Assembly: GCA_027622275.1 (NCBI GenBank)
Contig: JAQBZB010000029.1
Location: forward strand, 1 to 49,129
Reading direction: 5' to 3'
Source of the DNA: Planctomycetota bacterium
Lineage (GTDB): Bacteria > Planctomycetota > Planctomycetia > Pirellulales > Pirellulaceae
Length of the DNA: 49,129 nucleotides
Notes under the pieces: model-generated
Database searches by the model: none
The model's input: the letters and a program-made list of their open reading frames with translations, nothing else
What the model was told of the DNA's origin: nothing
Shown here: piece by piece, positions 34,705 to 42,091 of the stretch
Layout of the letters: each line of letters starts with the position of its first letter
How positions within the stretch are numbered: position 1 is the stretch's first letter
Translations under genes and position numbers: made by a program

Positions 34705-34951
34705 TGGCGATGTCTTCCGCCAGTTCGTCGGCGTCGAGGTCGATCATGGGGACGCCGAAGTCGCTCAGCCGCAGCAAGAACGAGACACAATCCAGGCCCA
34801 CCAACGATGCAGCCATACCGGACGAGAGGCGGCGCATTTCAAACAGCTTCACGGCCATCGCCATCTTGGCTTCCTGCTCGAATCGCGCGCGAGTCGTCTG
34901 CAGGATATCCGGCAAGTTCTCCGGGTATTCAATTTCCAGTTTGGATGACAT
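34697..34951 (-). CDS. UPF0175-family antitoxin
   Basis: 84 residues: EARFEQEAK-type helix (RARFEQEAKMAMAVKLFEMRRLSSGMAASLVGLDCVSFLLRLSDFGVPMIDLDADELAED), the UPF0175 pattern of a helix-turn-helix-like core and acidic tail. A good ribosome site (GGAAGGA, seven bases before ATG). Its DUF3368 toxin is truncated, so this may now be a free-standing regulator. Confidence 0.85.
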   Translation of the reverse strand: MSSKLEIEYPENLPDILQTTRARFEQEAKMAMAVKLFEMRRLSSGMAASLVGLDCVSFLLRLSDFGVPMIDLDADELAEDIANA

Positions 34952-35030
34952 GGCGTGTTCCTTCCGATCGGGCTGATTTTCAATATGAGCTTACCCGTGA
35001 TTTAACGCACCAGCAAGAAGTCATCTCCTA

Positions 35031-35082
35031 ATGAGGCCCCAGCGGCCCTCGCTCCTGGCGAGAGTGGCCTCGGGGCTTATCC
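35031..35082. repeat. GC-rich imperfect hairpin
   Basis: GAGGCCCCAGCGGCCCTCGC and GCGAGAGTGGCCTCGGGGCTT pair imperfectly around TCCTG, between the UPF0175 start and the PIN remnant. Could be a terminator or repeat. Confidence 0.5.
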
Positions 35083-35122
35083 TGATACCGGATGACGATT
35101 CTTTCCAAACCACAGGCCATGT

Positions 35123-35315
35123 ATGACGACCGCCGTCTATCTCGATGCGACCATTCCCTCGTTCTTGGTATCGAGTTCCCTACCTGCTAACATGGAACTG
35201 CAAGCATCTCGCCAACGCCAACAAGTTCGAGCACCTCCATGTCCTCCACGCGCGACGCCGCTTGGTCTCGCCGATGATTGTCACTCCCGAACAGCTCTTG
35301 GAGTTGGAACCATGA
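35123..35315 (+). pseudogene. PIN-domain toxin with internal deletion
   Basis: The start reads MTTAVYLDATIPSFLVSS, the PIN first-Asp strand. At ~35170 (TTGGTATCGAGTTCC) the sequence switches to a different frame reading YRVPYLLTWNCKHLANANKFEHLHV...VTPEQLLELEP with a TGA at 35313-35315. The central ~90 residues, including the Glu and third Asp, are missing. The stop overlaps the next ATG as ATGA, the original operon junction. Confidence 0.8.
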
Positions 35316-35536
35316 TTTCCGTACCGCTGATTGACGAACTGCGCGAGACGCGCCGCCGCCTGGCGGACGACTGCGGCGGCGATTTGGATCGTTATGCCGA
35401 AATGCTGCGGCAGGTTTCGCAGCGCATCCCCGGACAATACATCCGCTCGCCGCTGACTCCCGAAGATCAGCGAGCCGGCCGCGAACAGCCCCCGCCTCCA
35501 TCAACCGCGCGAGGTCTACGTTCGGCCAGTGGGTGA
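35312..35536 (+). CDS. Small antitoxin-like partner of the deleted PIN toxin
   Basis: 74 residues: PLIDELRETRRRLADDCGGDLDRYAEMLRQVSQR with a proline-rich tail. Short charged proteins beginning PIIEEvRrvR-x-LA commonly follow this type of PIN gene. The ATGA overlap supports that pairing. Downstream of about residue 48 the sequence (SPLTPEDQRAGREQPPPPS) looks unlike the family, so the end may be displaced. Confidence 0.55.
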   Translation: MISVPLIDELRETRRRLADDCGGDLDRYAEMLRQVSQRIPGQYIRSPLTPEDQRAGREQPPPPSTARGLRSASG

Positions 35537-35670
35537 GTCGTGGTTGTCGTCGGCAAGACTTCATTTACGCCGATGACTTGGTGGCCCAGCGCTTTCAAAC
35601 GGGCAAATCGGTCGCGTACGTTGTTGCGATCTCGGAGAGACTCTCCTTCTACGGCGCAGCTGCCGAGCGC

Positions 35671-37080
35671 CTAAAGAATTTCGCTGACCACTCGTCCGCC
35701 GATGTCGGTCAGGCGGTGATCGCGGCCTTGGTGGCGGAAGGTTAGCCGCTCGTGGTCGATGCCGAGACAACGCAGGATCGTGGCTTGCAGATCGTGAATG
35801 TGAACCGGGTTCTCGGCGATGTTGTAAGAGAACTCGTCAGTTCTCCCATAAGTCATGCCCGGCCGAACGCCGCCACCGGCCAGCCAAATTGAGAAGCAAC
35901 GCGGATGATGGTCGCGGCCGTAGTCGTTGCTGGCCAAGTCGCCCTGACAGAACACCGTGCGTCCGAACTCGCCGGCCCAGACGATCAGCGTGTCCTTCAG
36001 CAGTCCGCGCTGCTTGAGGTCCTGGACCAGCGCCGCCGAAGCTTGATCGGTCTCGCGGCACTTGGCCTTGATGCGGCTGACGATATTCGTGTGATGATCC
36101 CAGCCACGATGATACAGCTGGATAAAGCGGACTCCTTGCTCGGCCAATCGCCGTGCGAGCAAGCAGTTGGCGGCATACGTTCCGGGCTGCCTGGCGTCGT
36201 CGCCGTACAGCTCGAACGTGTGCTCCGGCTCTTCGGCGAGGTTGGCGATCCGCGGCAGCGAATCTTGCATGCGATAGGCTAACTCGAACTGCGCGATTCG
36301 CGCGTCGATCTCGGTGTCGCCGGTCGCCGATGATTGAATCCGATTCAATTCGCCGAGGCTGTCGAGCATCCGCCGTCGGATGTCCGCCGTGATGCCTGCT
36401 GGGTTAGCAAGATACAACACGGGGTCGCCCGTGCCGCGAAACTTGACGGCCTGATACTGCGAAGGCAGAAAGCCGGAGCCCCACAAGCGGCCAAACAGCG
36501 GCTGGTCGCCCGGCACGCCTCCCGACAGCAGGACGACGAATGCTGGCAGGTCTTCGTTCTCGCTGCCCAGGCCGTAACTGACCCACGAGCCGATGCTCGG
36601 CCGCCCCGGCTGTTCCGTTCCGGTTTGCATCATTGTGATCGCCGGATCGTGATTGATCGCCTCGGTGTGCATCGATCGCACGATGCAAAGATCGTCGACA
36701 ATGCGGCCCGTGTGCGGCAGCAACTCGCTCAAGGCCGTGCCCGACTCGCCGTGTCGCGCAAACTTGAAGGGCGAAGCGGTCACCGGCAGCGACTTCTGAT
36801 CGGAGGTCATCGTCGTCAGTCGCTGGCCCATGCGGATGGCCGCAGGAATCTCCTGCCCGTGCCACTTGGAAAGCTCGGGTTTTTCATCGAGCAGATCGAT
36901 CTGCGAAGGAGCGCCCGATTGATGCAAGAAGATGACTCGCTTTGCGGTCGGCACGAAGTGCGGCGAGCCGTCGACGTCCGCAAACAACTTCGGATTAAGC
37001 AACGACGCCAGCGCCGCGGCACCAATGCCAGCGCGGCCCAAGAACGCGCGGCGCGTTACGTCATTGATTTGGCGATTCAT
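35671..37080 (-). CDS. DUF1501-domain protein with Tat-like leader
   Basis: 469 residues. The leader TRRAFLGRAGIGAAALASLLNP is a Tat-type signal (RR with a following F-L-G). The DUF1501 body has the sulfatase/alkaline-phosphatase-like pattern: VIFLHQSGAPSQIDLLDEKP, MHTEAINHDPA, GSWVSYGLGSENEDLPAFVVL, YHRGWDHH, WAGEFGRTV and GRDHHPRCFSIWLAGGGV. These are likely exported hydrolase-fold proteins, abundant in planctomycetes and nearly always paired with DUF1549/DUF1553 proteins, as here, 100 bp downstream of one. Exact function unknown. Confidence 0.93.
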   Translation of the reverse strand: MNRQINDVTRRAFLGRAGIGAAALASLLNPKLFADVDGSPHFVPTAKRVIFLHQSGAPSQIDLLDEKPELSKWHGQEIPAAIRMGQRLTTMTSDQKSLPVTASPFKFARHGESGTALSELLPHTGRIVDDLCIVRSMHTEAINHDPAITMMQTGTEQPGRPSIGSWVSYGLGSENEDLPAFVVLLSGGVPGDQPLFGRLWGSGFLPSQYQAVKFRGTGDPVLYLANPAGITADIRRRMLDSLGELNRIQSSATGDTEIDARIAQFELAYRMQDSLPRIANLAEEPEHTFELYGDDARQPGTYAANCLLARRLAEQGVRFIQLYHRGWDHHTNIVSRIKAKCRETDQASAALVQDLKQRGLLKDTLIVWAGEFGRTVFCQGDLASNDYGRDHHPRCFSIWLAGGGVRPGMTYGRTDEFSYNIAENPVHIHDLQATILRCLGIDHERLTFRHQGRDHRLTDIGGRVVSEIL

Positions 37081-37106
37081 CAGTCTTTTCTTTCACAGAA
37101 GGCAAC

Positions 37107-37145
37107 GAAGGTAACGAAGAAGCAATTCAATCCTTCGTTACCTTC
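37107..37145. repeat. Hairpin between the DUF1553 and DUF1501 genes
   Basis: Perfect 13-bp arms GAAGGTAACGAAG (37107-37119) and CTTCGTTACCTTC (37133-37145) with a 13-base loop, inside the 100-bp gap of the two-gene unit. It could attenuate transcription from the upstream gene into the DUF1501 gene. Confidence 0.85.
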
Positions 37146-37180
37146 TGTTCTAAAATGTTCACGGTTACAGCGGAGTTTCG

Positions 37181-40024
37181 TTACGGCCGCGTAATGGATT
37201 CGTCGAGCGAAAGGATCACGTTCGCGATAGCGGTCCACACCGCCAACTCCGTGCGTTCGATACTTTCAGCGGCAGGTGTTTCACCGGCGGCGATCAGCTC
37301 GTTGGCTAGGGACGGTTGTTCTTCGTATCGTTGGCGGAGATCACGCAGGAGCGCGGCGAAGATGCTGGCTTCCGCGGCGTTTGTCGGGCGGCTCGTAGCG
37401 GCGAGAAACATGGCGTTGACGCGATCTTCCATCGACTCGTTGCTGGCCAGTGTCTGTTCCGCCAGTGACCGGGCTGCTTCGACGAACGTCACGTCGTTCA
37501 TCAAGACGAGTGCCTGTTGCGGCGTGTTGGTTCTGGGACGCTCGGTGACGCAGGTCTCGCGATTGGGTGCGTCGAACGCCGCCAGCGTCGGCGAGGGAAG
37601 ACTGCGTTTGACAAAAGTATACAGGCTGCGCCGGTACAGGTCCGGGCCGTGGCTCTGGCGATAGACCTGGGCGGTGAAGTCGTTCGCGTTGTAAGCGATC
37701 TGCTCCCACAGTCCGTCAGGCTGGTAGGGAAACACGCTGGGACCGCCCGTTCGTTCGACGAGCAGCCCGCTGATCGACAGAGCGCTGTCGCGCACCATCT
37801 CGGCACTCAATCGCAATCGCGGGGCTCGTGCCAACCACCGGTTCTCCGGATCATTCGCGGTGAGTTCAGGCGTTGCGCGATTCGACTGGCGATAAGTGGC
37901 CGACGTCACGAGCAAGCGGACCATTCGTTTCACATCCCAATCCCTGGAAAACTCCGTGGCCAACCAATCCAGCAACTCGGGGTGCGTTGGCGGCTCGCCG
38001 CGCGTGCCGAAGTCCTCGGGTGTGCGAACGAGTCCGGCTCCGAAAAACAATTGCCAGAGATGATTCACCGCAACACGGGCCGTCAAAGGATGATCAGGTT
38101 TAACCAGCCACTGTGCGAGTGCCAAGCGATTCGCGACTGCACCAGCCGGCAACGACGGCAAGATCGCTGGAACGCCGGGTTGGACGAGTTCACCAGGCGA
38201 GTCGTAGCGACCGTTGGTGAAAATGCGAGTTGGCTTTCGCTCGGCGGCATCTTGCATCACCATGGTCGTCGGGACCGCTGACTGTACTTCAGCGAGCGAC
38301 CGCCGCGTCGCCGCAATCTCGCGCATCGTCCGGCGATAGTCGGCGTCGATCTGTTCCAGGTAGTAATGCTTTAGCCGAGCCGTTTGTTCTTCCGTGCGCT
38401 GGTCGCGGGCGACTGCCAGGATGTCGCCGATGGGGTCTCCACCCGCGATGATGGCGATGTCTTCGTCCGTCAGCGCAGTTGCAAAGACGCGCAGATCGTC
38501 CATCATGCCGCGGAAAGATCGCCCTGCTTCGGCGCTACCGACGAGGAAGGAAGCCTTCGCTGCCGTATCGCGCGAAAGTGATTTGTCAGCCGCGACGGTG
38601 GGCCGGCGCTGGCCATTGACGAACAAGGAAACATCCGCCGCCTCGCCCGAACCATCGTATCGCACGGCGATATGTTGCCACTTGGGACGAGTAATTCCGG
38701 TGCTGCCGACGAGGTGAATGGGCTCGGCCGCTTTGGGCGAAACGACATGAAACAGCACTTTGCCGCCGTCCAGCTCGACGCTGAAGCTGAAACCGCTTTT
38801 GTCCTTCCTCGTCCGCTCCAGGACAACCGCCGAGTCGAGTGTTGTTGGGAATAGCCACACCGCAATGGTCACGCGGCCGCTCGCATCCAATGCGGCTTGG
38901 TCTCCGAGAGCGACGTGCGTGCTGCCGTCGAATAGCAGCGCATCACCGATCTTTCCCGGCACGAAGGTCTTGGTGCCGTGAACCGCGTCCGCCAGTTCCG
39001 GCGACGACGCGTCGAACCCGACCGCCAATTGCGGAGCGGCGGACAAGGTCCGAGTCTCGCCCGCTTGGAACGTCGTTTCCCACGCGACGATCGCCGCATC
39101 CGACGCGGCGGTTTGCTGCTGTCGTGTTGCTTCTAGCCGTGCAAGTCGGGCTTCCAGTTCGTGCATCCGTTCTGACTGCGGCGGCAGCGGAGCGGCGACG
39201 AAGGGCGTCGCATTGCCTTGGTTGCCATCGACACCGTTTTCGGGAACTTGATTGAAGAAGGCGAACAGCCGGTAGAAGTCGCGTTGCGTGAACGGGTCGT
39301 ACTTGTGGTCGTGACAGCGGGCGCAGACCATGGTCTGCCCAAGCCAGACCGTCGAAGTCGTTGTCAGACGATCGATGGCGTATTCCGACAGGAACTCGTC
39401 GGCGATCACACCGTTCTCGAAGTTCACCATGTTATTGCGATTGAAGCCGGTCGCGATCTTTTGGGTGAGTGTCGCGTCGGGCAACAGGTCGCCGGCGAGT
39501 TGCTCGATCGTGAACTGATCGAATGGCAGGTTGTCGTTGTAGGCCGCGATCACCCAGTCGCGCCAGCGCCACATGTCGCGATGAGCGTCCATGTGATAGC
39601 CATGCGTGTCGGCGTAGCGGGCCAAGTCCAGCCAGTGCGTCGCCATCCGCTCGCCGAAGCGCGGCGATTGCAGCAACCGATCGACCAGCCGCTGGTAAGC
39701 ATCCGCAGCGGCGTCGGCGAGAAACGCATCAATCTCCGCAGCCGTTGGCGGCAGTCCCGTCAAGTCGAACGTCACACGCCGAATCAGCGTACGCCGATCG
39801 GCTTCCGGAGACGGGCTCAAGCCGCGTCGTGTCATCTGCACTTGCGTGAAGGAATCGATCGCGTTCTCGGGCCACGCGGAATGTTCGACGACGGGGACCG
39901 GCGGGCGACGCGGCGCTTCGTAGGCCCAATGCGTGTTTTCAGTTTGGGCGTTCGCGATCGGGATTGCGCAACAGGCAAAAGCCGAAGCGCCAAGCAACAA
40001 CAAGCCAGCGCGGATCACACGCAT
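37181..40024 (-). CDS. DUF1549-LamG-DUF1553 exported protein
   Basis: 947 residues from ATG 40024, which starts a signal peptide (RAGLLLLGASAFACCAIPIANA); an in-frame start at 40087 precedes it without support. DUF1549 lies at ~75-280 with FDLTGLPPTAAEIDAFL, ERMATHWLDLARYADTHGY and CARCHDHKYDP (CxxCH, a possible haem-c site). Residues ~350-540 are a concanavalin/LamG-like domain (DALLFDGSTHVALGD, MMDDLRVFATALTDEDI). DUF1553 fills the C-terminal half (VNHLWQLFFGAGLVRTPEDFG, HPELLDWLATEFSR, NRATPELTANDPENRWLARAPRLRLSAEMVRD). Paired with the DUF1501 gene. Likely secreted, possibly in polysaccharide use. Confidence 0.93.
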   Translation of the reverse strand: MRVIRAGLLLLGASAFACCAIPIANAQTENTHWAYEAPRRPPVPVVEHSAWPENAIDSFTQVQMTRRGLSPSPEADRRTLIRRVTFDLTGLPPTAAEIDAFLADAAADAYQRLVDRLLQSPRFGERMATHWLDLARYADTHGYHMDAHRDMWRWRDWVIAAYNDNLPFDQFTIEQLAGDLLPDATLTQKIATGFNRNNMVNFENGVIADEFLSEYAIDRLTTTSTVWLGQTMVCARCHDHKYDPFTQRDFYRLFAFFNQVPENGVDGNQGNATPFVAAPLPPQSERMHELEARLARLEATRQQQTAASDAAIVAWETTFQAGETRTLSAAPQLAVGFDASSPELADAVHGTKTFVPGKIGDALLFDGSTHVALGDQAALDASGRVTIAVWLFPTTLDSAVVLERTRKDKSGFSFSVELDGGKVLFHVVSPKAAEPIHLVGSTGITRPKWQHIAVRYDGSGEAADVSLFVNGQRRPTVAADKSLSRDTAAKASFLVGSAEAGRSFRGMMDDLRVFATALTDEDIAIIAGGDPIGDILAVARDQRTEEQTARLKHYYLEQIDADYRRTMREIAATRRSLAEVQSAVPTTMVMQDAAERKPTRIFTNGRYDSPGELVQPGVPAILPSLPAGAVANRLALAQWLVKPDHPLTARVAVNHLWQLFFGAGLVRTPEDFGTRGEPPTHPELLDWLATEFSRDWDVKRMVRLLVTSATYRQSNRATPELTANDPENRWLARAPRLRLSAEMVRDSALSISGLLVERTGGPSVFPYQPDGLWEQIAYNANDFTAQVYRQSHGPDLYRRSLYTFVKRSLPSPTLAAFDAPNRETCVTERPRTNTPQQALVLMNDVTFVEAARSLAEQTLASNESMEDRVNAMFLAATSRPTNAAEASIFAALLRDLRQRYEEQPSLANELIAAGETPAAESIERTELAVWTAIANVILSLDESITRP

Positions 40025-40164
40025 TGAATTCGCCAGAAAGGGAGCGGGAGCGGAACGCCGAGGCGGCCATCCTAGCCTACCATTCAATTACAGCACGCTC
40101 GTGCCGAGTTGTCCACAAAGCGTTCGGCCGGCCAGGGCTCTTGTTTGTTTGAAGTTGCGTAAGA

Positions 40165-40236
40165 AGTAGCATGGCCTCGTAGGCCGTGTCGGCTTGGGAA
40201 CGCCTGAAAACACACGGCCTACGAGGCCATGCTACT
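40165..40236. repeat. 72-bp perfect hairpin element, copy 2
   Basis: Same 25-bp arms as 8943-9014 (arms 40165-40189 and 40212-40236), same total length, slightly different 22-base loop. It lies upstream of the DUF1549/DUF1553 gene, so here it is not between convergent genes. Confidence 0.92.
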
Positions 40237-40370
40237 TATCCGCGCTCGCCACAGATTGAATAAAACAAAAGCCCTGTCGACCGGCACCATGCTTAAAGGC
40301 GTTGCAGATGGAATAGTCGGATCAAGGAGAGTCGCCCCACCACTGAATCGCTGCGCTGTGGCGAAGGCTA

Positions 40371-41171
40371 ATGGCCTACGAAAACGAGACCAGGGGCGAC
40401 AGAGCCTACGATCGGCCGGTAGCCTTCGTGTCGCACAACAGCGCCGACAAACTGCACGTGGAGCAGACTGCCCAGAGGCGATCGCGCCTTCGGCCTGCGG
40501 TCGCGAACGAGGTACTGCCAGCGGCTTTTCACAGACCGAGGAATCTCTGGCGGCAAGAACTCTGACGCGTGCTGAAGAGGAACAGGTGGCAAGATCGTCG
40601 TCACGAAACGATGTTCGAGGGTTCGCACACCGTCGGCCTCCGTGACCTGTTGTAGTGCTGACAGCCAATCGTCCGAGAACGGCGCGTCGTGCCAAAACAC
40701 CGACAGCGACCCGTTGAGCTGATCCGCGATCTGGATGTTCTCGGCAGTGTCGATCAGCAGCGGCCCCGCCCTGCGGATGCCTCCCTAGCTTGTCGTGGCC
40801 CTTCCGCCACTGCGACCCTGCGGGGCTCTGCCCCAGTGGCTCGACGGCGGCTGTACGACTCCGAACGTGTCTGCTTCAGAGTATCGCAGGAGCTGGTCAA
40901 CCAGCGAGATGAACTTCGGTGGTGGAGAGTTCCACTCCACGCTGCGGGCATAAGACCCAACCTGCTCGGCACGAGTCACGGCTGGCAGGTCTTTGCGCGG
41001 TACGTTGCGCGCACTTCGTACTCGCCGAACGCCTGATACGGTTCTTGCCACCTTTGTTTCCCCACAGTAAAGTGAACGGTAATGTACGGCGAATTGACCT
41101 GCGTGCGGAGTCCACGATGGGAGCCGGGAATGCAAGAAACGCTGGATCTCTCGCTTTTGAAACAGATGCAT
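40371..41171 (-). pseudogene. Decayed minus-strand gene of unknown function, interrupted by repeat DNA
   Basis: One minus-strand frame reads protein-like stretches either side of a TAG at 40785-40787. Upstream is RAEQVGSYARSVEWNSPPPKF and ISLVDQLLRYSEADTFGVVQ. Downstream is GPLLIDTAENIQIADQLNGS, SVFWHDAPFSDDWLSALQQV and EFLPPEIPRSVKSRWQYLV. Between them about 80 bp with a CACTGGGGCAGAGCCCC hairpin look inserted. I do not recognise the family. The whole region 40237-41129 has no intact gene. A plus-strand TIR-like scrap overlaps at 40371-40565. Confidence 0.4.
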
Positions 41172-41633
41172 CCACTCCTACCCGCAGTAACCGCTATGGA
41201 ATATGCCCATCGGGCTGCTATCGGCCTCGGGCGGCATCGTCACGAACCCGGCGTCGTTTTGTCGGCCGCGCTCGATGGCGATCTAAAGCAAGCCCGCCTC
41301 CACTGGGTTCCGTCCCCTTCACATGACGCTGTTCAGATCGACCGGCATCGAGTGACCGAGGACGCGGCAGAGGCCATTGCCCTTGCTTTGGTTCACGCAG
41401 ATCGGGGTTGGGTCGTCAGGAGACGCCTTCAACGGGGCGAGTTCGCGGATTGGCTGCTCGTGGATCCGAAATGCAAGCATGTGGCGTTGGAGGTTAGTGG
41501 AATCGACGATGGCGATGATGGTCGTCGCCTGCGCGAAAAGCTAGAACAGGTGCGTCAAACCACTGTTGCACCATGCCGGGCAGCTTGTGTCGTGGAACTC
41601 GCAACGCCTCACGCGACACTGGCGAGCCTCTAA
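41130..41633 (+). CDS. Unknown protein, first gene of the ATPase-peptidase operon
   Basis: 167 residues from ATG 41130, preferred over ATG 41082 because GGGAG sits seven bases upstream. Not recognised. Helical start (LSLLKQMHPLLPAVTAMEYAHRAAIGLGRH), then a mixed region with RGEFADWLLVDPKCKHVALEVSGIDDG, which has the look of a Glu-containing beta strand of a small alpha-beta fold. The C-terminus has CRAACVVELATPHATLASL. Twelve bases separate it from the next gene. No signal peptide or membrane segment. Confidence 0.7.
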   Translation: MQETLDLSLLKQMHPLLPAVTAMEYAHRAAIGLGRHRHEPGVVLSAALDGDLKQARLHWVPSPSHDAVQIDRHRVTEDAAEAIALALVHADRGWVVRRRLQRGEFADWLLVDPKCKHVALEVSGIDDGDDGRRLREKLEQVRQTTVAPCRAACVVELATPHATLASL

Positions 41634-41645
41634 AGAACTGGTGTT

Positions 41646-42083
41646 ATGGACCTCGAATCTCTCTACCCACTGGTGACCGAATCCATCCGCCGCGCGGAGA
41701 TTCTTGAGGATCTCCGAGCCCCAGGTGCCTGCGCAGCCCACCTAGATGTTTCGTTGATCGAGGAGCAGATCGCGGAATTGCTGCCAGCGTCAGACGCGGA
41801 GGGTGCCGTCGCGCGGAAGGGCGCTGTGAGAGCGGCCCTGGCAGCAACGGATTTCGCTCGTGCCCAGACGCTCACAGCGCGCTTCACTGCCGAGCAAGGC
41901 GTGGGTGCCGAATTGAAGGCGGAGTTGACCAACCTGGCGCAAGAGGCTGCCCGCGTAATGACCGAGCGAGAGCGGTCGATTGCTGCATGTTATCCACGCG
42001 TGTCTGCAAGATACGGAATTGATGAGATACGTCGGTTGGTGAAAGCTCTGATCCAGCAGGCCACACCTTTTCCGATCGGCTGA
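41646..42083 (+). CDS. Small helical protein, second gene of the ATPase-peptidase operon
   Basis: 145 residues, predicted almost wholly helical (ESLYPLVTESIRRAEILEDLRA; SLIEEQIAELLP; GAVRAALAATDFARAQTLTARF; ELKAELTNLAQEAARVMTERE). It could be an adaptor or an effector-associated-type domain of a conflict system, but no specific family was recognised. Lies 12 bp after the previous gene and 8 bp before the ATPase gene, so the three are almost certainly co-transcribed. Confidence 0.7.
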   Translation: MDLESLYPLVTESIRRAEILEDLRAPGACAAHLDVSLIEEQIAELLPASDAEGAVARKGAVRAALAATDFARAQTLTARFTAEQGVGAELKAELTNLAQEAARVMTERERSIAACYPRVSARYGIDEIRRLVKALIQQATPFPIG

Positions 42084-42091
42084 CCCCTCAA

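Noticed and set aside
35533-35745. Small plus-strand gene of 70 codons after the PIN remnant
   Set aside because: It overlaps the conserved C-terminus of the DUF1501 gene on the other strand and shows no family resemblance.
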